Positions 1 through 7,833 of a DNA stretch of 48,590 nt are shown one piece after another; the stretch's first letter is position 1; every line of letters starts with the position of its first letter. Origin of the DNA: Anaerolineales bacterium. GTDB lineage: Bacteria > Chloroflexota > Anaerolineae > Anaerolineales > Villigracilaceae. The position numbers and the translations under genes are program-made. The notes beneath the pieces were generated by a model. That model was not told the DNA's origin and ran no database searches. It worked only from the letters and a program-made list of their open reading frames with translations. The stretch spans positions 1 through 48,590 of the forward strand of contig JAUQXA010000057.1 of NCBI GenBank assembly GCA_030834895.1, in the 5' to 3' direction.

Positions 1-353
1 GAACGATGTGTTACTGTATGGCTTGCAATCTCATGACCCTGAGCCGCGAGGTTCCGCCAGGTGGACCAGGGAACTTCCCCACGACTGGTGATGATGAAGA
101 AAGTACCTTTCAATCCGCGCGCATTGAGTTCCGCAACCCCGACGGTTGCCTGTGTCATAAGACCATCGTCAAAAGTAAATGAGACCGCGCCTGGTTTGTT
201 CCCCTGATAATATGTAATCTCGTGAGTGGAAGTCCATGTCTGCGCCTGTGCAAGAGATAAATTCCCCATAAAAAGGGAAGGGAAAAGCACCATTAATGTC
301 ACAACTCGGTAAAGAATTTTTTGCGCGCACGAGATTTGATTTTTAGCATTCAT
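1..353 (-). CDS. Secreted polysaccharide deacetylase (NodB fold), 3' end beyond window
   Basis: The first 117 residues of a carbohydrate esterase that would remove acetyl groups from an extracellular polysaccharide or peptidoglycan. The ATG at 353 is preceded by AAGGAT on the minus strand and gives a textbook signal peptide (basic start, hydrophobic run about residues 17-30, cleavage near ALA-like SLAQAQ at 33-38). The catalytic core then begins: TFDDG at residues 60-64 supplies the base and a metal-binding Asp, and GHEIASHTVTH at 107-117 carries the H-x3-H metal pair. The reading frame runs off the left edge, so the C-terminal half and any extra domain are unseen. The family is clear; the substrate cannot be told. 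The ORF has no neighbour on its promoter side for about 350 bases. Confidence 0.88.
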   Translation of the reverse strand, partial: MNAKNQISCAQKILYRVVTLMVLFPSLFMGNLSLAQAQTWTSTHEITYYQGNKPGAVSFTFDDGLMTQATVGVAELNARGLKGTFFIITSRGEVPWSTWRNLAAQGHEIASHTVTHR

Positions 354-662
354 CCGACTTATCCTTGCCCATTCAATTTAAAATCAATCACAAGTTATCA
401 TTTTATAATTTCCGTAATTGTCGCTAGTCTCGGAAAAGTTACGATGTTTGTATGTTCGCGTCTGTCTGTTTTATATTTACAAACCTGGCTTCTACTCGAT
501 TTATAAATCCATTTCTTGTCTAAACAAAAACCACCACTTTCCCCCAAACAAACACCTTACATTTTTGTTAGGTGTAATATTATTTTATATAAAATATATT
601 AAAAAGTCAAGATTTACAGGAATTTTTAAAGTCGTTTTCTCTTGAAGAAAAATTCTTGCTGC
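354..662. other. AT-rich intergenic gap
   Basis: About 300 bases without a convincing gene. Short open frames here have no ribosome binding site and no recognisable protein. The stretch is markedly richer in A and T than its surroundings. It includes a small hairpin with arms ACACCT (552-557) and AGGTGT (570-575). It should hold the promoter of the leftward deacetylase gene, but I cannot place one with confidence. Confidence 0.5.
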
Positions 663-710
663 TGAGTACATTTTTCACATCATCGGCGCAGTCCATCTGT
701 TCTCGATAAC

Positions 711-899
711 GTGGAAACCTTCAGCATGGCAGAAATCTCCGATGAGAAGCTCACCGCCCCCATCTCCGGGCACTTCAACCTGCGACTTTCAACCTACTGC
801 AAGACCGCCGCATACGGATACTTTGGACGCGATGACGTCGAATTCCCTTGGGAAAAGACCGACAAGGCTGACGTTTTGAAGAAGGCTGCCGGTCTGTAG
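711..899 (+). pseudogene. metK: metK remnant (C-terminal fragment of S-adenosylmethionine synthetase)
   Basis: Sixty-two codons that match only the extreme C-terminus of S-adenosylmethionine synthetase. Recognisable pieces are ISDEKLT, GHFNLR, TAAYGYFGR and the family's terminal DVEFPWEKTDKAD. In intact MetK the HF(D/N)LRP segment and the TAAYG.FGR segment are separated by about a dozen more residues (the RRPIY region); here they are nearly fused, so the fragment also carries an internal deletion. The frame upstream of 711 shows no MetK similarity and stops at 663. The fragment cannot make a functional enzyme. It is probably debris of a duplicated or displaced metK. A terminator-like hairpin follows at 919-939. 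Confidence 0.75.
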
Positions 900-918
900 A
901 CTCTCTTGCCTGAACGGC

Positions 919-939
919 CTACCGCCTTTCAGGCGGTAG
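919..939 (+). terminator. Hairpin after metK remnant
   Basis: Perfect 8-bp stem CTACCGCC/GGCGGTAG with a 5-base loop, followed by ATTAAAAA and not by a T-run. It lies 20 bases after the stop of the metK fragment and may be its old terminator. Part of the stem repeats nearby (GCCTGAACGG), so a repetitive element is also possible. Confidence 0.45.
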
Positions 940-1112
940 ATTAAAAACCGGCACAGACAAACCATCACCTGAAAGTTAAGCCGCTGAAAGCGGATGGTTT
1001 TCACCACCATCCGGCTAAGAGTCGGCTAAAGGTTCACTCGGACAATAAACGCTAAAGTTTCGGGTTGTATCAACAGGTGCAGTCCGGACCTGTTTATGTG
1101 GAAATAAACACA

Positions 1113-1144
1113 GGCGACAATTACTTTTGAACGTAATCGTCGCC
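1113..1144 (-). terminator. Terminator of the redox operon
   Basis: Read on the minus strand, a 12-bp stem (GGCGACGATTAC with GTAATTGTCGCC, one wobble) with an 8-base loop lies 19 bases after the stop of the TlpA-like gene and is followed by TGTGTTTATTT. This is a plausible intrinsic terminator for the leftward operon. Confidence 0.6.
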
Positions 1145-1162
1145 CGCTCCCAAAAGACAGGT

Positions 1163-1777
1163 TTAATTTTCAGCAATAATTGGGGTGACGTATTCTTCGA
1201 GCATCTCACGGTTGATCTCACCCACCCAGGCAAGCCGCACGATCCCCTTGCGGTCAATCACAAAAGAGTTGGGCAGGTTGCCATTCCCAAACGCCCGCAG
1301 GGCTGAGTTGCGTGGATCCAGCCAAATCGGGTAGGTGATACCTGCACTTTCAATAAAGTCGAGTACCTCTGCCTGCGGTTCACCCGCTTCGATGCCGATG
1401 ATGACGAATCCATCCACGCTGTGTACCTTGTAATACTCTTCAAGCGTTGGGATTTCCGCCTTGCAGGGCGGGCACCAGGTCGCCCAGTTGTTGACCAGCA
1501 CCACCTTGTCGTCGTAATCAGTTAACGCCTCCTTGTTGCCATTCACGTTTTGAAGCGCAAGTTCGGGAGCGGGGTAATTTACCTCCCCTGGCGTGACCGA
1601 ATACGAGGAAGATGAATCAGATACCTCAGTCGAAGCAGTCAGAGATTCGGCTGTGTCTTTTTTACCGAATGCCAGAACCAGTGCCAGTGTCAATGCAGCC
1701 AGTCCGATGCCCACACCGATGAAACTCAAGAGGCGACGGTAATTTTTCTTATTGCGGCGACGATTTTTCTTTGTCAT
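1163..1777 (-). CDS. TlpA/ResA-like membrane-anchored thiol-disulfide oxidoreductase
   Basis: A 204-residue thioredoxin-fold protein facing outside the membrane. A very basic N-terminus (residues 2-15) precedes a single transmembrane anchor (about 18-38), a Ser/Thr-rich spacer, and an AhpC/TSA-Redoxin type thioredoxin domain. The active site WCPPC (Cys102, Cys105) is of the reducing TlpA/ResA type, which keeps cytochrome c apoproteins or other exported thiols reduced. NLPNSFVIDRKG near residue 170 provides the usual cis-Pro region. The ATG at 1777 follows the upstream gene's stop by one base, so it is co-translated with the glutaredoxin-like gene, a possible cytoplasmic electron donor partner. 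The length is normal for the family. Confidence 0.88.
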   Translation of the reverse strand: MTKKNRRRNKKNYRRLLSFIGVGIGLAALTLALVLAFGKKDTAESLTASTEVSDSSSSYSVTPGEVNYPAPELALQNVNGNKEALTDYDDKVVLVNNWATWCPPCKAEIPTLEEYYKVHSVDGFVIIGIEAGEPQAEVLDFIESAGITYPIWLDPRNSALRAFGNGNLPNSFVIDRKGIVRLAWVGEINREMLEEYVTPIIAEN

Positions 1778-1778
1778 T

Positions 1779-2444
1779 TCAATTCAATGCGCGTTTTATT
1801 TCGGCAATCAAATTCGGTTCGGGAACCGCGCCCATGACCATTCCGCCGCCGGAGTTGATGACGGTCTGCGGGACACCGCGCACGTTGAACTGGTCAGCCA
1901 AATCTGGGAACTCGGTGGCTTCGACGCCTTCCGCGCGAATCATGGCGGGGTTTTCCATTGCAATCTGATGGGCGAGCAACACGGCTCGCGGACAGTGGGG
2001 TCAGGTAGGGGTGACAAAGACCTGTAAATGCAAAGGTTTTTCGAGATGCTTCAGGAAGTCGCGGACGGCTTCGCTAAGACCCGAGTCACGCCCGGAGACA
2101 AGCAGGATGTCATTGACGAGGACTCCGAACTCATGCCCGGAGGGGATGCCCGCATATTGAATTCCGTAGTTGACGATCTGGTCGCCGTCTTTGGCGGCAA
2201 CGGCGATGGCGGGGGCTTTGTCCACGTTGAATTGGGCAGCCACGTCGGCATTGTCCTGAAGGTCATAGACGGTCACGCCGAGTTTGTCCTCCACCGCCGC
2301 GAGTTCTTCGAGCAGCTGACGGGCTTCGGCGCAATAATCGCAGTTTTCACGCGAACCGAAAAAGAGCAGTTGCACCGGTTCCTTCATCTGGGCAAATACC
2401 TGCTTGACCTGATCGATAACCTGTTCGTTGAGAAGTTTTTCCAT
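1779..2444 (-). CDS. Glutaredoxin-like protein disulfide oxidoreductase; probable selenoprotein (in-frame TGA at 2001-2003)
   Basis: Read through one TGA, this is a 221-residue protein with the two tandem thioredoxin folds of the glutaredoxin-like/PDO family. Domain 1 carries the redox site CDYC (about residues 36-39). Domain 2 begins LHLQVFVTPT and is followed by TGA (codon 148), then PHCPRAVLLAHQ. The usual family site is TPTC-P-x-C, so the TGA stands exactly where the first active-site Cys belongs, giving UPHC. The rest of domain 2 is intact, including a cis-Pro loop (RGVPQTV) and the C-terminal helix, and ends at a genuine TGA at 1779-1781. A hairpin at 1972-1989 has the position expected of a bacterial SECIS. 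Without recoding the product would be a 147-residue single-domain protein. A nonsense mutation is the alternative. Confidence 0.75.
1972..1989 (-). promoter_or_regulatory. Candidate bacterial SECIS hairpin
   Basis: On the coding (minus) strand, GCGAGC-CGTGTT-GCTCGC forms a perfect 6-bp stem with a 6-base loop. Its apical loop starts 17 bases after the TGA. A G lies among the first two loop bases and a GU follows, as in known bacterial SECIS loops. Bacterial SECIS elements sit inside the coding region just downstream of the UGA, which is the case here. Seen: the stem and spacing. Inferred: recognition by SelB. Confidence 0.6.
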
Positions 2445-2503
2445 TTAGCGCTCCTAAATTGACGTATGGAGGTTGGATGCGGGCGGAAGAAAAAAGATAC
2501 AAC

Positions 2504-3418
2504 CTATTGTCTGCTTTTGCCAAAGACATTCCCCCACTCGGAAAGCGCCATCCCGCTTAAGATCAACACGCTTCCAATCCCCGCCAGCAACGTGATGCTC
2601 TCATGCAAGACCAGCGCCGATGCGACAATCGTCACCATCGGCACGAGATAAAGATACACGCTGGTCTTCACGGGTCCCAAATGGTGGACTGCAAAATTCC
2701 AGGTGAAAAAACAAAGCGCGGAGCCTCCCACGCCGAGGAAGAGCAGGTTCAAAATATTAGGCAGGACGGTCAACCGCTCCAATCCAAAGCGGAAACCGAA
2801 CAGGGGCAGGGCGGGCAGCATGAACAAAAGTCCGTAGAAAAATACCTTGCGGGTTACAGCAAGCATCCCGCCCTCATCGGTGCTCATGCCCTTGATCAGG
2901 ATGCTGTAAATCACCCACACTAGAGCCGCCAGAAGCGTGAGCAAATCGCCGAGTGGATTGAGTTTTAGGATGAAACTGCCATTGAATGTGATCAGGATGA
3001 TGCCCGCCATCGCTACGGTAAAACCGAAAAAGAAACCCGCCTTCAGCTTTTCATTCAAGACGACACGGCTGACCAACGCGGTGAACAACGGGATGACCGA
3101 GAGCAACACACTGACGTTGGCAGCCAGGGTGTATGAAAGTGCCACATTCTGAAGCAGGAAAAACAAGGTCACGCCGCATAAACCGGCTGCCGCGACTTTC
3201 CACTCCCCCTGCAGGACAGATATATCCACCCGATGCAAAGTCAAACGCGGCGGGCTGGCAATCGTCAGTGCGAGGAGCGCCAATATCAGGCGATAGAACA
3301 TGATCTCAATTGGGGAAAAGGAAACCAGAAGAACCTTGGTGGAGATGAAAGTGATGCCCCAAACGAAAATGGTGAAGATTGCGGCGAGATGTCCCAGAAG
3401 TTGTTTTTGTGATGTCAT
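2504..3418 (-). CDS. EamA-family (DMT superfamily) transporter
   Basis: A 304-residue integral membrane protein with about ten hydrophobic segments arranged as two EamA repeats (roughly residues 10-145 and 160-295). The first repeat opens with GHLAAIFTIFVWGITFISTK, and the end of the second carries the typical LHESIT...GSVLILSGM signature. Such proteins export amino acids, nucleotides or other metabolites; the substrate cannot be read from the sequence. It lies 60 bases upstream of the glutaredoxin-like gene on the same strand. The two could share a transcript, though no functional link is evident. Confidence 0.85.
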   Translation of the reverse strand: MTSQKQLLGHLAAIFTIFVWGITFISTKVLLVSFSPIEIMFYRLILALLALTIASPPRLTLHRVDISVLQGEWKVAAAGLCGVTLFFLLQNVALSYTLAANVSVLLSVIPLFTALVSRVVLNEKLKAGFFFGFTVAMAGIILITFNGSFILKLNPLGDLLTLLAALVWVIYSILIKGMSTDEGGMLAVTRKVFFYGLLFMLPALPLFGFRFGLERLTVLPNILNLLFLGVGGSALCFFTWNFAVHHLGPVKTSVYLYLVPMVTIVASALVLHESITLLAGIGSVLILSGMALSEWGNVFGKSRQ

Positions 3419-3463
3419 CGAGGGGGTGTTATACCACAGTTGGGACAGTAGCTTTATGAAATC

Positions 3464-3488
3464 AGCCCCGACGTTACTCGTCGAGGCT
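3464..3488 (-). terminator. Terminator after the sigma/anti-sigma pair
   Basis: On the minus strand AGCCTCGACG-AGTAA-CGTCGGGGCT makes a 10-bp stem with one wobble, 6 bases after the anti-sigma stop, followed by GATTTCAT. It separates the sigma operon from the EamA gene. Confidence 0.5.
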
Positions 3489-3493
3489 GTGAT

Positions 3494-3769
3494 TTATTTT
3501 GCTTGCGGCTTCAAATACTCGGTCAGGTCGAGCCGCTTGAAGAGGCGACTCCGTACCTCGTCGGGCAACCCGCTTTCAGGTGGATTCGAAGCGTGAACCA
3601 AGTCAATCGTGCGGCGGGTGGTGTCCACAACGATGCGGCAATTCTCACATTCAGCAATGTGCTTTTCGATTTCGCGGCACAATTCCGCTTCGAGTTCGCC
3701 ATCCACATAATCGGACAGCGTGCCAAGCAGCGACTTGCAATCGGAATGGGTATGAGTATGTTCAGTCAT
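3494..3769 (-). CDS. Zinc-binding anti-sigma factor (zf-HC2 domain)
   Basis: A 91-residue soluble protein with the anti-sigma zinc finger H-x3-C-x2-C (HIAECENC, about residues 38-45) following the helix LSDYVDGELEAELCREIEKH. It has no transmembrane segment, so it would act as a cytoplasmic ZAS-type regulator that holds its cognate sigma factor, possibly responding to thiol oxidation. The ATG at 3769 overlaps the sigma gene's end by 8 bases. An upstream in-frame extension to 3859 lies wholly inside the sigma gene and is not credible. The N-terminal His-rich stretch (EHTHTHSD) could add metal ligands. Confidence 0.85.
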   Translation of the reverse strand: MTEHTHTHSDCKSLLGTLSDYVDGELEAELCREIEKHIAECENCRIVVDTTRRTIDLVHASNPPESGLPDEVRSRLFKRLDLTEYLKPQAK

Positions 3770-4376
3770 TCGTTTTCTCCTGAAGCATCCGCTCGCCGTA
3801 ATACACCGATAATTGCTCCCGCAGGGACAGGCGCGCCCTGAGAAGGCGGATCTTGACATTTGATTCGGTCAGCTCAAGCGCTTCGGCAGTCTCCTTGATG
3901 GAGAGTTCCTGAATGTCGCGCAACAGGAAAACCATACGCAGGTTTTCGGGCAGTGCTTGAATGGCGCGGTCGAGCGCCTGTTTGCCCTCGGACGATAGAA
4001 GCATGTCTTCGGGCAGGGAACCCCAATCGACGAATTGGGATTGGGCGAGGTCTTCGATGTCTTCATCGCTGGTGTCGGCGTCGTCTATATTGACTTCGGG
4101 CTTGCTGCGCCGCATAGTCATCAGCGCTTCGTTGACAGCGATGCGATACAGCCAGGTCAAAATGCTGGACCGTCCCTCGAAACTGGAGAGATGGGTCAAT
4201 GCATTGAGGAAGGTGTTTTGCAACACATCCTCGGCATCCTGTTCGTTACCAAGCATCCGCAAACCGAGACGGTAGATGGGGGCGGAGTAGGCGTCCACTA
4301 ATCGGGCAAACTCAGCGCGGTCTCCGCTGCGCAGGGCTTCGATGGAAAGTTCAGGTTGGCTTGTCAATTCGACCAT
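3762..4376 (-). CDS. ECF sigma factor (sigma-70 family)
   Basis: A 204-residue extracytoplasmic-function sigma factor. Region 2 (about residues 20-90) contains the helix YRLGLRMLGNEQDAEDVLQN and the -10-binding segment RSSILTWLYRIAVNEAL. Region 4 (about 130-190) contains LPENLRMVFLLRDIQ and the helix-turn-helix SIKETAEALELTESNVK. An acidic linker (DDADTSDEDIED) separates them. It overlaps a zinc anti-sigma gene, the usual arrangement, so activity is probably set by release from that partner. The start is taken at the ATG at 4376 (MVELTSQ); an earlier in-frame ATG at 4394 is possible. The target regulon is unknown; nearby thiol-redox and OsmC genes suggest a redox signal, which is inference. 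Confidence 0.9.
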   Translation of the reverse strand: MVELTSQPELSIEALRSGDRAEFARLVDAYSAPIYRLGLRMLGNEQDAEDVLQNTFLNALTHLSSFEGRSSILTWLYRIAVNEALMTMRRSKPEVNIDDADTSDEDIEDLAQSQFVDWGSLPEDMLLSSEGKQALDRAIQALPENLRMVFLLRDIQELSIKETAEALELTESNVKIRLLRARLSLREQLSVYYGERMLQEKTND

Positions 4377-4444
4377 TGATTGTGTCCAGTCCAAAAGTGT
4401 ATGGGGTTAGTATACACGATTGGACGGGAACAATATCGAATTTT

Positions 4445-4837
4445 TTACGCAGGTTCGACAACCGCGGTTGTGACTTCGAACTTGGGCGGGTTTTCGAGGT
4501 GCTTCTTGACCGCGCAAAGCTGGGCGGTGTGAATCAGCGAAGGGCGGTATTTTTCGGGGAAGCTTTCGGGGACCTGGATTTCGAGGTCGATCTTTTCGAC
4601 CATGCCGCTCATCGGGCTGCTGTGAATGCGCTGGACGATGCGGATTCCCTCGGTGGGAAGCCCGCGCTGTTTGCAAAAGCCGAGGACGTAAATCCCGGCG
4701 CAAGTGCCGATGGATGCGAGGAAGACCGCGAAAGGCGTCGGGGCGCTGGCAACCGGGGGCTGGTCGGTCATGACAGTATGAGGTCCAAAGTGGGCGTCCA
4801 CGCGGGAACCGCCGGGAAAATCAATTACCATCTCCAT
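4445..4837 (-). CDS. OsmC-family protein
   Basis: A 130-residue OsmC/Ohr-fold protein. The family's central helix is seen as PTPFAVFLASIGTCAGIYVLGFCKQRG, with Cys at about residues 47 and 55, followed by the C-terminal strand and Cys near 108 (TAQLCAVKKH). OsmC and Ohr proteins reduce organic hydroperoxides with a pair of reactive cysteines; this subgroup (GIYVLGFC type) is often annotated OsmC-like and its peroxidase activity is less certain. It is transcribed leftward, 69 bases before the sigma factor gene, so it may be in the same stress transcript. Confidence 0.82.
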   Translation of the reverse strand: MEMVIDFPGGSRVDAHFGPHTVMTDQPPVASAPTPFAVFLASIGTCAGIYVLGFCKQRGLPTEGIRIVQRIHSSPMSGMVEKIDLEIQVPESFPEKYRPSLIHTAQLCAVKKHLENPPKFEVTTAVVEPA

Positions 4838-4965
4838 TTTTGAAATGCTCCTGTTTTTTGTTTTGCTTATTGGATGTAATTACCCGCAAAAGGTTACAGC
4901 ACAAAACCATGATTTTGACATGCAAACCCTTTGCGCGGATGCAAAAAAACGATTAAGATAAAGCC

Positions 4966-5343
4966 ATGCCACATTTGCAAATCAACTTTCGCCGTGTTGC
5001 CGTCTTTGCCGGAATCTTCGTTTTGATCCTGTTGGTCATCGAATTCAATTCCCGCCTCGAAGAGCTTAACCGCCTGAACGACCAGCGGGACCAGGTCCGC
5101 ATGGCGGCAACACAGGCGGCACAAACCGAAATGGCGCTGCAAACCCAGGTCGCTTACGCCAGTTCCACGGCGGCTGTGGAGGAATGGGCGCGCACCGAAG
5201 GTCATTATGTTTTGGAGGGCGACCAACCCGTTGTGCCACTTGTCCAACCCGGCAGCCAGCCTGTCATTGCCCCAACCGTACAGCCCACACCGACTCCCAT
5301 GCAAAACTGGGAGGTCTGGTGGGGATTGTTCTTCGATGAATAA
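4966..5343 (+). CDS. FtsB/DivIC-like septum formation initiator protein
   Basis: A 125-residue bitopic protein with a single transmembrane segment (about residues 12-27) followed by a coiled coil (EFNSRLEELNRLNDQRDQVR and onward to about residue 72) and a Pro-rich tail. This matches the DivIC/FtsB family that bridges early and late division proteins outside the membrane, although the extracellular part is longer than in FtsB. A strong terminator at 5348-5372 follows the stop codon at once, so the gene is transcriptionally separate from lysA. Confidence 0.7.
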   Translation: MPHLQINFRRVAVFAGIFVLILLVIEFNSRLEELNRLNDQRDQVRMAATQAAQTEMALQTQVAYASSTAAVEEWARTEGHYVLEGDQPVVPLVQPGSQPVIAPTVQPTPTPMQNWEVWWGLFFDE

Positions 5344-5347
5344 CCAA

Positions 5348-5372
5348 CAAGTCGGGATCATATCCCGACTTG
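5348..5372 (+). terminator. Rho-independent terminator
   Basis: Perfect 10-bp stem CAAGTCGGGA/TCCCGACTTG with a 5-base loop, directly followed by TTTTAT. It ends the FtsB-like transcript 5 bases after its stop codon. Confidence 0.85.
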
Positions 5373-5391
5373 TTTTATAAAAGGAACTCCT

Positions 5392-6717
5392 GTGAATCGT
5401 CTTCCGCTCTTCCCCATCACTACAAAGACTGACAACAACCTATTGACTATCGCCGGGCATGACCTGTCTTCGATGGCGGCGGAATATGGCACACCACTTT
5501 ATCTGTATGACCGCGCAACGATGGATGCCGCCGTAACGGCTTACAAGTCAGCATTGGCTACGCGCTACCCAGCATCCGCCTCTGTCACATACGCAGGAAA
5601 GGCTTTTTTGAATCTTGCCGTTGCCCAGTGGACTCAAACTCACGGTCTGTATGTGGATTGCACGGGCGAAGGCGAAATCGGCATGGCGCTGGCGGGCGGC
5701 GTTCCGCGTGAACACATCCTCGTGCATGGCGTAAACAAATCGAATGCAGACCTGACCGCCGCAGTCAAACACGCTGGCACAATCGTAGTTGATAACCTGA
5801 CTGAGCTCGAACGCATCGCAGACCAATTCCCAACACTTGCACCGCACGCAAGTGCAGGTATTACCAGTTACCATTTACCCAATATCTGGCTTCGCCTCCT
5901 GCCCGGTCTCGCCGTCGAAACCCATCACGCGCACACGCAGACCGGTCAACATGACAGCAAGTTCGGCATGACCAGCGCAGAGATCATGGAAGCGGCTCAG
6001 TTTTGCAAGGCGAACAAACTTCCGCTGAATGGGATTCACTTTCATCAGGGATCGAACTTCCGCGACGCCAGCCCGCTCAAGGCTGCAATCGAACTCGGGC
6101 TTGACCTTGCAGCGGAGATCGGTTTCGCAGACGGCTGGCACTTCAGCCCCGGCGGCGGCTGGGGCGTGGCATATCATGAGGATGAACTTCCACAACCCGA
6201 TGCGGATGAATACGTGCGTGTGATTGCCGAAAGCATCATTGGCGGTGTTCAGACACGGAGGTTGTCACTCCCCCACTTGCATCTGGAGCCGGGGCGAAGC
6301 CTGGTAGCGCGGGCGGGTGTGGCAGTCTATCGCGTGGGAGCAATCAAACGTCGCGGCAAGAAGGTTTGGATTCTCACTGACGGCGGCATGACCGACAATC
6401 CGCGCCACGCGATGTACGGGGCGAGATATTCTTGTCTGACAGTGTCCAACCCAGGCGGGGAGAATGTTGAGAAGGTGTCCATCGCGGGACCATACTGTGA
6501 GTCTGGGGACGTGGTCATCGAGGATTTGCCGATGCCCAAACTCGAGGTCGGGGACTTAATCGCCATCCCCGCTTCGGGCGCGTATCACCTCAGCATGTCG
6601 TCTAACTACAACGGCTCGCGCAAGCCCGCTGTCTTGTTGCTGGAGGAAGGTCAGGCACGTTTGATTCAACGGCGGGAAACCATCGAAGATCTGCTGCGAC
6701 GCGATTTAGGATTGTAA
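5392..6717 (+). CDS. lysA: Diaminopimelate decarboxylase
   Basis: A 441-residue fold-III PLP enzyme that decarboxylates meso-diaminopimelate to L-lysine, the last step of lysine synthesis. Visible motifs: VTYAGKAFLN (Schiff-base Lys, about residue 65), GIHFHQGSN (His stacking on PLP, about 215), FSPGGGWGVAY (phosphate-binding Gly loop, about 250), LHLEPGRSLVARAG (about 300) and YCESGDV (about 365, the Cys and Glu of the second active-site half). The start is a GTG at 5392 preceded by AAAGGA. The protein is slightly longer than the usual 415-420 residues because of its N-terminal segment. It stands alone between two terminators. Confidence 0.93.
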   Translation: MNRLPLFPITTKTDNNLLTIAGHDLSSMAAEYGTPLYLYDRATMDAAVTAYKSALATRYPASASVTYAGKAFLNLAVAQWTQTHGLYVDCTGEGEIGMALAGGVPREHILVHGVNKSNADLTAAVKHAGTIVVDNLTELERIADQFPTLAPHASAGITSYHLPNIWLRLLPGLAVETHHAHTQTGQHDSKFGMTSAEIMEAAQFCKANKLPLNGIHFHQGSNFRDASPLKAAIELGLDLAAEIGFADGWHFSPGGGWGVAYHEDELPQPDADEYVRVIAESIIGGVQTRRLSLPHLHLEPGRSLVARAGVAVYRVGAIKRRGKKVWILTDGGMTDNPRHAMYGARYSCLTVSNPGGENVEKVSIAGPYCESGDVVIEDLPMPKLEVGDLIAIPASGAYHLSMSSNYNGSRKPAVLLLEEGQARLIQRRETIEDLLRRDLGL

Positions 6718-6725
6718 GTAATTCC

Positions 6726-6754
6726 GTAGGGACACAGCGGCGCTATGTCCCTAC
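6726..6754. terminator. Shared bidirectional terminator of convergent genes
   Basis: Perfect 9-bp arms GTAGGGACA (6726-6734) and TGTCCCTAC (6746-6754), followed on the plus strand by ATTTTTCG. It lies between convergent lysA and the methyltransferase gene and includes the latter's stop codon. Confidence 0.65.
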
Positions 6755-7743
6755 ATTTTTCGTTTCACATCCAGCACGGCAATCTTGGTCGAGTGGTTGA
6801 ACGGAGCGGGATCAGTGACTGGCTTGCCGACTGGGTTGTACCCTGTGAAATCCTGCGGTATGGGGATGAGTTCGCGGATTTTCAGATAGCCGTCCTTGCA
6901 CAGGGATTCAAGTGTCTGTATATATTCCCCACCACTGACAAAAAGCGCGTTATTGATTGCGACTAGGTATCCGCCGTCATTGATCAGCGGACGGACTTTA
7001 TTGATCAGTCGCGCGCTCTCGTGAATCTGATCCACTTTTCCTTTTGAGGTGGTGGAGAAAAACGGCGGATCGATGAAAACGCAATCGAAGGAATGGTTCA
7101 TGCGCTTCATGTTGCCAACCTGCTCGAAGAAATCCCGCGAGATAAAATCTCCTTTTTGAATCGAAAAACCGTTGAGTGTGTAAGAGTCTTTGGCAATGTT
7201 GAGAAACTCACGATTCAAGTCCACCTGCACCACGCGGCTGGCTCCGCCTTTCATTGCAGCGACCCCAAAACTTCCTGTGTAGGCAAAGGTGTTGAAAACA
7301 GATTTGCCCTTCAAATTCTCGATTGCCCATTTGCGCAAATTTCGCGTGTCGAGGTATAGGCTGGCATCGCGGTTAAGCGTTAAGTTGACAGCGTACCAGG
7401 TATCATGTTCTTTGATTTTGCGATCCGCCTTTGTGCCAAACGAAAATTTACCGCGCTTTTCATCCTGTGTTGCTCCGTTGCGCGTTTTGACAATCCCCGC
7501 ACCCAGCCAGTTGAGAGAAGTTTTCAAAAACTGAACTGCTTCCTCCACCAGCGCCGTGCCCTGTGTTGGCTCGTTAGTATAGTTGTGGATGACGGCGGTT
7601 GCCGCGTAAATATCCACCACAATTTCGGGACAACCCTCGACAAATCCATTGAAGAGGCGGAAGGCGGATTCGTGAGCGGGGTCAATCAGCGCAGTGCGGG
7701 CGGAAAGCGCTTGTTCAAGCAGGGAAGTCAGTGAGGTAGTCAT
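6751..7743 (-). CDS. RlmI-type 23S rRNA (cytosine-C5) methyltransferase family protein
   Basis: A 330-residue SAM-dependent methyltransferase of the COG1092 family. The SAM-binding motif NTFAYTGSFGVAAMKGGA (about residues 167-184), the acidic motif VVQVDLN, and the catalytic FIDPPFF (about 245) are all present. The region before the catalytic domain (residues 1-150) matches the RlmI middle domain without an obvious N-terminal PUA domain, so the exact target is uncertain; cytosine in large-subunit rRNA is the family's usual substrate. The start is taken at the ATG at 7743 because the longer frame would overlap the arsR promoter at 7785-7812. Confidence 0.85.
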   Translation of the reverse strand: MTTSLTSLLEQALSARTALIDPAHESAFRLFNGFVEGCPEIVVDIYAATAVIHNYTNEPTQGTALVEEAVQFLKTSLNWLGAGIVKTRNGATQDEKRGKFSFGTKADRKIKEHDTWYAVNLTLNRDASLYLDTRNLRKWAIENLKGKSVFNTFAYTGSFGVAAMKGGASRVVQVDLNREFLNIAKDSYTLNGFSIQKGDFISRDFFEQVGNMKRMNHSFDCVFIDPPFFSTTSKGKVDQIHESARLINKVRPLINDGGYLVAINNALFVSGGEYIQTLESLCKDGYLKIRELIPIPQDFTGYNPVGKPVTDPAPFNHSTKIAVLDVKRKM

Positions 7744-7784
7744 AAGTTGATTGTATCGTATTCCACATAGAGTCCAATCCGCCC

Positions 7785-7812
7785 TTGACAAATAGACAAT
7801 TGTCTATATAAT
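7785..7812 (+). promoter_or_regulatory. arsR promoter with ArsR operator in the spacer
   Basis: Consensus -35 TTGACA (7785-7790) and -10 TATAAT (7807-7812) are 16 bases apart. The spacer is filled by the perfect 16-bp palindrome ATAGACAATTGTCTAT (7792-7807). The same motif recurs before arsM (8169) and arsP (9045). A bound ArsR dimer would block RNA polymerase directly. A further partial half-site lies at 7816-7830. Confidence 0.9.
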
Positions 7813-7833
7813 AACATATAGAAGATTGTCAAT

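Noticed and set aside
660..710. SAM riboswitch linked to the metK fragment
   Set aside because: The region before the fragment is short and shows no SAM-I or SAM-II type helices; the fragment is a 3' scrap, so a leader element is not expected.
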